Assembly: GCF_002920575.1 (NCBI RefSeq)
Contig: NZ_PQSQ01000007.1
Span: 1-64,000 of the forward strand
Source: Streptomyces sp. Ru73
GTDB lineage: Bacteria > Actinomycetota > Actinomycetes > Streptomycetales > Streptomycetaceae
Length of the DNA: 64,000 nt
Direction: 5' to 3'
Each line of letters opens with the position of its first letter. Positions within the stretch are counted from its first letter, which is position 1. This document shows, one piece after another, positions 42,051-48,968 of the stretch. Below the pieces are notes generated by a model. It was not told the origin of the DNA. It did no database searches and saw nothing but the letters and a program-made list of their open reading frames with translations. The translations under genes and the position numbers were made by a program.

Positions 42051-43061
42051 ATGGGAGAACGGCTTCCCACGGAGCGCCTGGAGGCCCGGCCGCTGAGCAA
42101 CGAGTCCGTACCGGCCTGGCTGCAGCTCCACCAGGCCGTCGAGCACGTCGACGACACCGGCGAGCACCTGGACGCCGGAGACCTCACGGAGGTGCTGGCC
42201 GACCCCAAGCTGGACCCGGAGCGGGACAGCCTGGGGCTGTGGGACGGCCCGCACCTCGTCGCGTACGCCGTGCTGCACACGCCGCACGGAGCGGTGGACG
42301 CGGCCCGCTTCTCCGCGGACGCGGCAGTGCACCCCGACTGGCGGCGGCGCGGCATCGGGACCCGGCTCGTCACCTGGCTGGAGGACCGCGCGCAGGTCCG
42401 GCACGCGCTGGACGGGGAACTGTCGAAGCTGCCGGGTGAGCTGCTGCTCAACGGCATGGCGGACCAGCGGGACCTGGCGGAACTGGCCGAGCGGCGCGGG
42501 TTCACGCCGTGCCGCTGGTGGTTCGACATGAAGCAGTCACTGGCCGGCAGCCGCCCGGAGCCCCGCCCCGCGCCCGAGGGCACCCGTATCGTGCCCTTCG
42601 ACGCGTCGTACGCCGAGGCCACCCGGCTCGCGCACAACGACGCGTTCCGCGACCACTGGAACTTCACCGTGCTCGACGAGACCGACTGGCGGACCTGGGT
42701 CATCGGGGCCGGGACGTTCCAACCCGCGATGTCCCGGCTGCTGGTCGCGGGCGACGAGGTGGCCGCCTACCTCCTGGTCGAGGAGAGCGCGGCGGAGACG
42801 GCCGCGACGGGCAGCCGGGACTGCCACGTCGCGTACCTGGGGACCCGGCGCGCCTTCCGCGGCCGGGGCGCGGCGCCCGCACTGCTGCGGGACGTACTGG
42901 GAGCGGCGCGCGACGCCGGGTACGACACCGTGTCGCTGACCGTGGACACCGCCAACCCCTCCGGTGCGCTGGGCTTCTACGAGGACACGGGCTTCGCGGT
43001 GGAACGCCGGTCCGTCACCTACGCCCGGGACCTGGCGGCGGCCCGCCCGCCGGCGGAGTGA
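42051..43061 (+). CDS. Two-domain GNAT acetyltransferase
   Basis: A 336-residue protein containing two GNAT domains in tandem, the arrangement of mycothiol synthase-like enzymes. The first has the acetyl-CoA loop VHPDWRRRGIGTRLV, and the second has YLGTRRAFRGRGAAPALLRDVL followed by VSLTVDTANPSGALGFYEDTGF. It differs from true MshD in context and probably acetylates another small molecule or peptide amine. ATG 42051 is preferred; GTG 42033 is possible. Confidence 0.88.
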   Translation: MGERLPTERLEARPLSNESVPAWLQLHQAVEHVDDTGEHLDAGDLTEVLADPKLDPERDSLGLWDGPHLVAYAVLHTPHGAVDAARFSADAAVHPDWRRRGIGTRLVTWLEDRAQVRHALDGELSKLPGELLLNGMADQRDLAELAERRGFTPCRWWFDMKQSLAGSRPEPRPAPEGTRIVPFDASYAEATRLAHNDAFRDHWNFTVLDETDWRTWVIGAGTFQPAMSRLLVAGDEVAAYLLVEESAAETAATGSRDCHVAYLGTRRAFRGRGAAPALLRDVLGAARDAGYDTVSLTVDTANPSGALGFYEDTGFAVERRSVTYARDLAAARPPAE

Positions 43062-43198
43062 CCGCCGGTACCACGCGGGTCCATCCCGTCATCCGGCAGC
43101 CCGGGCCGGCCCGGGCCGGTGAAGCGCTGGTTCCCGTCCGCGGTATCGCCTTGCGCAAACGTCGTCAAAGGGAAGGTCATGTGAGGTAAAAAGGCTGC

Positions 43199-43738
43199 AT
43201 GGACGAGGGTGCGGGGAAGGCTGCCCGGGACGACGTGGACGCGGTGACGCGGGCGGCACTGACCGCGTCGAGGGTGCTGGTCGGCGTCTCGGCGCGCTCG
43301 CTGGCGGCGGTCGAGGACCGGGTGACCCTGCCGCAGTTCCGGCTGCTCGTCGTCCTGTCCGTGCACGGAACGGCCAAGCTCGTGGCCCTCGCCGACCTGC
43401 TGCGCGTCAATCCGTCCACGGCGATGCGCATGGTCGACCGGCTGATCGCGGCGGGCCTCGCCGACCGGCAGCTCAACCCCGGCAACCGCCGCGAGACGCT
43501 GCTGCGGCTGACCGACGAGGGACGCCGCATCGTGGCAGCGGTCACGGCCCGGCGCCGGGCGGCGATCGCCGAGATCGTCGAGCGCATGGAGCCCGCGCAG
43601 CGCGCCGCGATGGTGACCGCGCTCACCGCGTTCACCGAAGCGGCCGGCGAGCCGGCGGCGCCCGCTGCGGACACGGAACCGGCCGCCCTCACCGCGGTCC
43701 ACGAGATGTACCCGCTCGGCTGGACCGACGCGCCCTGA
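43199..43738 (+). CDS. MarR-family transcriptional regulator
   Basis: A 179-residue regulator. The winged helix (about 45-125) contains LTLPQFRLLVVLSVHGTAKLVALADLL..NPSTAMRMVDRLIAAGLADRQ and the wing NPGNRRETLLRLTDEGRRI. ATG 43199 follows an AAAAAGG site. It stands alone, with no adjacent efflux or enzyme gene in divergent orientation, so its targets are unknown; autoregulation is common in the family. Confidence 0.88.
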   Translation: MDEGAGKAARDDVDAVTRAALTASRVLVGVSARSLAAVEDRVTLPQFRLLVVLSVHGTAKLVALADLLRVNPSTAMRMVDRLIAAGLADRQLNPGNRRETLLRLTDEGRRIVAAVTARRRAAIAEIVERMEPAQRAAMVTALTAFTEAAGEPAAPAADTEPAALTAVHEMYPLGWTDAP

Positions 43739-43836
43739 CGGTGGTGCGTACGCGGGGGTGGGCGCCGTGGGGCGTCCGTACGCGCTGCCCCCCGCGGTGA
43801 TACCGGAACGCGGCGGAGGGCCGGTCGTCGGAGGCG

Positions 43837-45780
43837 TCACGGCACCTTCACCCACCGAGCCGTGGACGGCGTGCCCTGACGGTTCGTCACGAAGAGCATG
43901 TACCAGCCGGACGGGACCAGGTTGCGGTTCTTCGGGAGGGTGACCTCGATGCCGTCGCCGCTCTTCGTCCTCGTGAAGTCCAGCGCGACGGAGCGCTGTT
44001 CGACGTCCGTCACGTGCGTGGTGGAGCTGGGATGGAGCAGCCGGGCCGTTTTGACCGCGGCGGCGTCCTTGGTGCGGAAGACCGCGGTGGCGCCGCGTCC
44101 GACGGTGGTGGGTCCGTGGGAGAGCGCGGGCCGCGCGCCCCGGTACAGGTAGGGCGGCGTGTAGACCTCCAAGCGCTGCTCGAAGGTGCCCGTCTGCGTC
44201 TTGGCCTTGTCGGCGAAGAGGGAGTCACCGCCGAAGGTGAGGACCCGGCCGTCGGGCAGCAGGATCGCTCCGGAGTGGTAGTTGCGGCCCACCTGCGGGT
44301 CGGCGACGCGGCGCATCGTGCCGGAGCGCGCATCGTAGAGGCGGGCCTGGAGGATGTTCTCGGCCACCGGGCCCCGGTAGTCCTTCGAGCCCCCGGTGAC
44401 CAGCACGGTGTCGTCCGGCAGGACGGACAGGATCGGGTAGCGGGTGCCCTCGTCGAGTGACGGGCCGTCGTGGAAGGACGGGTGCGGCTGCGTGAGGTCG
44501 ATGAGCCGGGTCTTCTTCGAGGACTTGGCGGACTCGCCGATGCCCCCGCCGCCGACCACCATGAACTTCTGCCGCTGCGCCGGCGGCAGCAGTACCGTGC
44601 CCGAGGTCTCCATCAGGCCGGCGTCGTCCAGGCCGGGCAGCTTGGTGAAGGTGTTGGTGCGGAAATGCCAGATGCCCGGCGTGCGGCCGACATCGGCAGG
44701 ACCGTATCCCGCATTCGAGCCGGAGTAGAAGAGTGTGCCGTCGGACAGCGGGAAGACCGCCGGGTAGGTGGGGAATTGCCGCACCTTTCCGCTGTACGCC
44801 CATGTCCGGCTCTTCGGGTCGTAGATCTCGCTCTTGCCGGGCACCACCTGGCCGATGTCGTCGAGACCGGACAGTGCCAGAACGCGGCCGTCCGAGAGGC
44901 GCACCAGGGTCGGGTACCAGCGCGCCTCGTGCATCGACTGCACCTTGGTGAACTTCTCGGCCAGGGGATCGAATTCGTAGGCATCGTGGATTCCCTGGAA
45001 GTCCTTCTTGTCCAGGCCGAGCTTGGTGGCGATGCCGTAGACGTTGTGTGCCCTGGCACGGGTCAGCCCCCGTACCCGGTAGTTGTCCTGGGCGCCGGCC
45101 TCGTACTGTCTGCCCTTCTTGCGGGCCTCGACGTAAATGCGGTCCACGCTCGCCTCGGTACGCAGGAACCGGCCGGTCTCCTTGTCGAATACCTTCTTCG
45201 CCGGCCGGATGCGGATGGGGTCCTTGGCGACGAACGTCCTGTGGTTCCTCCTGCCGGTGAAGACGGTGCCGGCAGGCAGTCTGACAGGCTCGTTCGGATT
45301 CTCGTTGTGGACGATCATCAGGCCGCCGGCCTTGGTGACATCACCCTTGAGCTTTTCGTAGCGCTTGGTGCCGCCCGCGAACAGCAGCTTGCCGTCGGCC
45401 AGGTGGATGTGCCCGGTGCAGAAGAGGTCGTTCGGGGTGTGGATCTTCTTGAACGAGTTCCTGACCGGGTCCCACAGCACACTGGTGAAGCGCTTGGCGT
45501 CAAAGTTCTTGACGTTGTTCCCGGAGCCGGCCACCAGCAGGACCTTGCCGGTGCGGAGCAGGGCCGCGTGAATGGTGTTCTGGCGGAATTCCGGCGGGAC
45601 GTCGAGGACGTCCCAGTGCCCGTTCTCCGCCTTGTACGCGTCCCGGTTGATCGCGTAGTCGTGGTAGACCCGCTCAGCGAATCCGGTGGCCGCCGGCGCG
45701 TTGAACGCGGCGAGGACCAGCACCGCGCCGATGCCGAGCCAGGTCTTGCGCTCCTTGAAGCGAGTGCGGCGCCGGGCCAT
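43837..45780 (-). CDS. glxA: GlxA-like radical copper oxidase
   Basis: A 647-residue membrane-tethered oxidase related to galactose/glyoxal oxidases. A basic N terminus with one hydrophobic segment (about 14-30) precedes a kelch seven-bladed propeller and a C-terminal DUF1929 domain (about 545-647). Active-site residues are visible: Cys121 (LFCTGH) to cross-link Tyr289, stacking Trp288 (ARWYPT), and copper ligands Tyr501-His502 (GRNYHSG) and His589 (STTHVTD). In Streptomyces GlxA partners the synthase CslA in building a hyphal-tip glycan; no cslA is next to this gene, so it may be a paralogue. ATG 45780 has TGGAGG upstream. Confidence 0.87.
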   Translation of the reverse strand: MARRRTRFKERKTWLGIGAVLVLAAFNAPAATGFAERVYHDYAINRDAYKAENGHWDVLDVPPEFRQNTIHAALLRTGKVLLVAGSGNNVKNFDAKRFTSVLWDPVRNSFKKIHTPNDLFCTGHIHLADGKLLFAGGTKRYEKLKGDVTKAGGLMIVHNENPNEPVRLPAGTVFTGRRNHRTFVAKDPIRIRPAKKVFDKETGRFLRTEASVDRIYVEARKKGRQYEAGAQDNYRVRGLTRARAHNVYGIATKLGLDKKDFQGIHDAYEFDPLAEKFTKVQSMHEARWYPTLVRLSDGRVLALSGLDDIGQVVPGKSEIYDPKSRTWAYSGKVRQFPTYPAVFPLSDGTLFYSGSNAGYGPADVGRTPGIWHFRTNTFTKLPGLDDAGLMETSGTVLLPPAQRQKFMVVGGGGIGESAKSSKKTRLIDLTQPHPSFHDGPSLDEGTRYPILSVLPDDTVLVTGGSKDYRGPVAENILQARLYDARSGTMRRVADPQVGRNYHSGAILLPDGRVLTFGGDSLFADKAKTQTGTFEQRLEVYTPPYLYRGARPALSHGPTTVGRGATAVFRTKDAAAVKTARLLHPSSTTHVTDVEQRSVALDFTRTKSGDGIEVTLPKNRNLVPSGWYMLFVTNRQGTPSTARWVKVP

Positions 45781-45863
45781 CAGCTGCCTCCACGGCGGGG
45801 TGGGTGGTCGAGGACGTACGAGGACTACCGCGGCCGCCCCGGCCCCGTACCGCGACACGCGTG

Positions 45864-45878
45864 TTTGCACTGTGCAAA
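45864..45878. promoter_or_regulatory. Perfect palindrome TTTGCACTGTGCAAA between divergent genes
   Basis: Seven-bp arms around a central T, 83 bp upstream of the glxA start and in the region that also promotes the trefoil gene. It could be an operator for either gene. The adjacent AT-richer stretch (45880-45960) contains likely promoters. Confidence 0.55.
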
Positions 45879-46040
45879 ATGCCCCGATCCGAGTAATCCG
45901 CCAGAGATCACACTGTTGTCCTGATAGCTGCTTTTTGCGGTCTCTCGTGCGGCCGTAGCGTGCTCTCGCTGATTCCCCGTAGGCGTGTCGCGCGGAGGCA
46001 CCGGGCCGGCGCGGCCGCGTCTGATGAACGAGAGGGTCCG

Positions 46041-46616
46041 ATGGCGAACGAGCTGAAGTACGGCGACCGCATCCACCTGCAGAACGGTTACCAGAACGGC
46101 CAGGGCGGCTATCTCGACAGCAATGGCAACGCCGGTTACGCCGGAGCCAAGTACGGGGTCTCCACGGCGGATTCCCCCAACCGCGCCAAGGGCACCGGCA
46201 CCTGGGAGATCCTGTCCGCCTCGGGCAAGGCCAGCGGCCAGCCGGTGCGCAGCGGCGACCTGATCTACCTGCGCAACCTCTACGGCGGCGACGGCGGCTA
46301 CCTCGACACCAACAGTGCCGCCACCGACGGACAGCAGCAGGCCGGTGCGCGCTGGGACGTGACCACCTCGCAGGCCAAGGACCGCGCCACGGGCACCGGG
46401 CGGTGGCGTATCTTCGCCCAGACCTCCTCGCCGGCCGACCAGCAGGTCCGCTTCGGCGACACCGTCCTGCTGTGGAACACCTACGGGGACCACGGCGGCT
46501 TCCTGGAGACCAACGGCGCGGGCCCGGCCGAAGGCAAGTACGACGTCTGCGTCAACGCCTACTACAACCGCACCGGCAACGTGGCCGACTGGAAGATCCA
46601 GGCCGCCCGGACCTGA
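46041..46616 (+). CDS. Three-repeat protein, predicted beta-trefoil
   Basis: A 191-residue protein consisting of three homologous units (about 5-64, 70-130, 138-190). Each begins with xGDxIxLxNxY, continues GGYLDTN or GGFLETN, and ends TGxWxIxA, as in LRNLYGGDGGYLDTN. Threefold internal symmetry with this spacing suggests a beta-trefoil, the fold of ricin-type lectins and fascin. There is no signal peptide. ATG 46041 follows GAGAGGG. It diverges from the GlxA-like gene. Carbohydrate binding is a hypothesis; I do not recognise a named family. Confidence 0.78.
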   Translation: MANELKYGDRIHLQNGYQNGQGGYLDSNGNAGYAGAKYGVSTADSPNRAKGTGTWEILSASGKASGQPVRSGDLIYLRNLYGGDGGYLDTNSAATDGQQQAGARWDVTTSQAKDRATGTGRWRIFAQTSSPADQQVRFGDTVLLWNTYGDHGGFLETNGAGPAEGKYDVCVNAYYNRTGNVADWKIQAART

Positions 46617-46648
46617 CCGCCCGGCCGCCGCACACGGCACACGGCATC

Positions 46649-46683
46649 GGCGCCGCCCACGACCCGTACGCGTGGGCGGCGCC
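46649..46683 (+). terminator. Terminator of the trefoil gene
   Basis: A perfect 13-bp stem (GGCGCCGCCCACG) with a 9-nt loop, 32 bp after the stop codon. The remainder of 46617-46859 is upstream sequence of the next gene. Confidence 0.8.
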
Positions 46684-46859
46684 TCGTTGGTGCCTCGCCC
46701 ACCCCTCCCGGTCGTCACGGCAGCCACACAAGTGCTTCACCACAGCCACACCGCTGTTTTCACGAACACCTCTGTTCGCAGAACACCCGCACCGCTAGCT
46801 TGAACGTCGCACGGGGGCGGAACTGCCGTTCCTCGTACGGCGATTGAGACGAGGTGCAG

Positions 46860-47807
46860 ATGAGAAAGGCACGGACGTTACTGGCATTGTGCGTGGCGCT
46901 GCCCGCCCTGGGGCTGAGCGCGCCGCAGGCCGTCGCGGCCCCGGCACAGGGGCCGGCGCAGCAGCAGGCGGGGGCCCCGGCCGACTGCCCGGAGACCATG
47001 ATCTTCGAGGTCGGCGGCCACCTCGACGGTGATGCCACGGTGTATGACGCCAGCAACGCCACGCTGCCCGCCGGCGTGGCGTTCACGAAGATCCACTACT
47101 CGGCGTCCATCGCCCCGTACCCCGGCGACACCAAGACACTGGACGACTCGGTGGCCGAGGGCATCGCCAAGCTCGACGCGGCGGTCAAGGAGTTCCACGG
47201 CACGTGCGCCGACAGCCACCTCACCATTGCCGGGTACTCGCAAGGCGCCATCGTCGCGGGCGATGAGCTGGCCGCACTCTCCGAGAGCGACGCCGTACCG
47301 CACGACCGGATCAACGGCGTGCTCTACGGCGACCCCCGGCGGCCCGGCGCGGACGGCGGCCCCGGCGGCATCGAGACCAACCTGCCGACCATCCTGCCGG
47401 GCATGACGATGAAGGGGCCGCGCGGCTTCGGCGACCTGACCGTCAAGGAGATCTGCAACACCAACGACGGCATCTGCTACTCCGAGAACGTCATCAAGAA
47501 CCCGGCCTGCTTCGCCAACGGGGTGGCCGGCTACTTCACCGGTGACCACGGCTACGACATCAACCCGTACGCCGTCTCGGGCGGTGGCGACCAGCTCAAC
47601 CGCCAGGCGCCCAAGGTTCCGCTCTGCGGCGCGGGACAGCCGGTCCGCGGCCCGGCCGAGGTGTCCGACGCACCGTCAAGCGACGCTCCGTCAAAGGGGG
47701 AAGCGACGTCGGCGTCGCAGCGGGCGGCCGGGTACCGCGCGCTGATCGCGCCGCTGCTGCCCGCTCCCGTACGCGGTCAGCTGGCGCACTTCCCCTGGCT
47801 GCCGTAA
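46860..47807 (+). CDS. Secreted cutinase/PE-PPE-like serine hydrolase
   Basis: A 315-residue exported alpha/beta hydrolase. The signal peptide spans residues 1-28. The nucleophile elbow is GYSQG (Ser127), preceded by HLTIA, and the late region GDHGYDINPY supplies a candidate histidine. The fold resembles mycobacterial PE-PPE and cutinase-like esterases. Codon 7 is TTA (46878-46880), a rare leucine codon in Streptomyces that makes translation depend on bldA tRNA. ATG 46860 is preferred; GTG 46854 is possible. A lipid-ester or polyester substrate is likely but unproven. Confidence 0.85.
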   Translation: MRKARTLLALCVALPALGLSAPQAVAAPAQGPAQQQAGAPADCPETMIFEVGGHLDGDATVYDASNATLPAGVAFTKIHYSASIAPYPGDTKTLDDSVAEGIAKLDAAVKEFHGTCADSHLTIAGYSQGAIVAGDELAALSESDAVPHDRINGVLYGDPRRPGADGGPGGIETNLPTILPGMTMKGPRGFGDLTVKEICNTNDGICYSENVIKNPACFANGVAGYFTGDHGYDINPYAVSGGGDQLNRQAPKVPLCGAGQPVRGPAEVSDAPSSDAPSKGEATSASQRAAGYRALIAPLLPAPVRGQLAHFPWLP

Positions 47808-47846
47808 CGGGCCCAACGGGTCAGCGGGACCGGCAGGCGGCTTCGG

Positions 47847-47890
47847 CGTGACCGGTCGGTGGCACCGGCGTGACCGGCCGGCGGCACCGG
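47847..47890. repeat. Two tandem 22-bp repeats
   Basis: CGTGACCGGTCGGTGGCACC... and its copy start at 47847 and 47869 and match at 20 of 22 positions. They lie between the convergent hydrolase and TetR genes. Confidence 0.6.
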
Positions 47891-47893
47891 CCC

Positions 47894-48574
47894 TCAGCCG
47901 AGGAGGCGGGCCGCGAGGCGGACGAGGGGATCTTCCAGCGCGCACAGGCCGTCCAGGTCGTCCGCGACCAGGCGCGCCGTGACCAGCTGTGCGGCGGCCG
48001 CGACCAGCGCCTCGCAGTGGAAGCGCCGCTCGTCCGCACCGGAACCTGAAGGCGCGTCAACGCCTGGCTGCTGCTCCTCCTCCGCCGTCCGGAAGATCTC
48101 GGCGATGGCGTCGGCGAACCGCCGCTGCCACTCCATACGGCGGTCCATCGCCGCGGGTCCGGCCGCGTACACCTCGACGAGGAACAGCCGCGCGAAGGCG
48201 GAGTGCTCCGCGAGCGTGCGGAGGTAGAGGTGCACCAGCCGGCGGAAGACGTCCGCCGGGGCGGCCGGCCGGCCCTCCTCGGGGGAGCCGGCCGGCCGCC
48301 AGGCTTCTTCCAGCAGGCCCGCCAGCTGCTCGGTGGCGGCGTCCAGGGCCTGCACGAAGCAGTCCTCCTTGGACCGGAACTGCTGGTAGAACGTCTCCCG
48401 TGACACCCCGGCACGCCGGATGACCTCCGCGACCGACGTCCGCGCGTAGCCCAGGTCCCTCATCGCCTCCGCCGTGGCGGTCAGCATGCGCATCCGCTGC
48501 GACGCCACCACCTCCGCACGGCTGAGGCCGTGCCGCCCACGGGGCAGCGGCACCTGCCGTCGTTCCAACGCCAT
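47894..48574 (-). CDS. TetR-family transcriptional regulator
   Basis: A 226-residue regulator. The HTH (about 20-75) reads RMLTATAEAMRDLGYARTSVAEVIRRAGVSRETFYQQFRSKEDCFVQAL, typical of the TetR group that controls lipid and drug genes. Its ligand domain is large and helical. ATG 48574 follows GAGGAGGGA. It is divergent from the trypco2/NACHT locus with 94 bp between starts, so it could regulate that locus, the upstream hydrolase or itself. Confidence 0.88.
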   Translation of the reverse strand: MALERRQVPLPRGRHGLSRAEVVASQRMRMLTATAEAMRDLGYARTSVAEVIRRAGVSRETFYQQFRSKEDCFVQALDAATEQLAGLLEEAWRPAGSPEEGRPAAPADVFRRLVHLYLRTLAEHSAFARLFLVEVYAAGPAAMDRRMEWQRRFADAIAEIFRTAEEEQQPGVDAPSGSGADERRFHCEALVAAAAQLVTARLVADDLDGLCALEDPLVRLAARLLG

Positions 48575-48668
48575 TCCCTCCTCATCTGTGTCAACTCGAT
48601 ACTCAGGGCACACCGTTCGCTTACAGTCCTGGGTAACCGGTGACGGGCGAACGGCAAAGGGGCTGGTC

Positions 48669-48968
48669 GTGATCGAGTTGGCCAATGTGATCAGGAATCT
48701 ACGGCAGGAACTGGAGCAGGCGGTCACCGCGGCGGAAGGCGAACAGCTCCGCTTCGCACTGGGTCCGATCGAGCTGGAGATGTCGGTCGCGCTGGAGCGC
48801 ACGGGACACGCGGGGGCCAAAGTGCGGTTCTGGGTGGTGGAGTCCGGCGCGGAGGCCACGCGGGGCACGGTCTCGACCCAGCACATCAAACTCACGCTGC
48901 AGCCGACCCTGAGGGGATCGGACGACTCACCGTACGTCGGCGCGCTGGCCGAGGCCGACGAGCAGTGA
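48669..48968 (+). CDS. Trypco2 (trypsin-co-occurring domain 2) protein
   Basis: A 99-residue single-domain protein that matches the trypco2 family: an N-terminal helix IELANVIRNLRQELEQAV, then LRFALGPIELEMSVALERTG, a strand VRFWVVESGAEATRGTV and the tail HIKLTLQP. Trypco2 domains are adaptor-like modules that accompany trypsin-like proteases in predicted bacterial conflict systems. Start GTG 48669 with AAAGGGG upstream. Its stop overlaps the next gene's GTG by four bases, so the two proteins are made in a coupled fashion and probably act as a unit. Confidence 0.9.
   Translation: MIELANVIRNLRQELEQAVTAAEGEQLRFALGPIELEMSVALERTGHAGAKVRFWVVESGAEATRGTVSTQHIKLTLQPTLRGSDDSPYVGALAEADEQ

Noticed and set aside
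43199-43738. MarR gene as a regulator of the adjacent GNAT gene
   Set aside because: The genes lie in the same direction with a 137-bp gap and no shared palindrome is visible.
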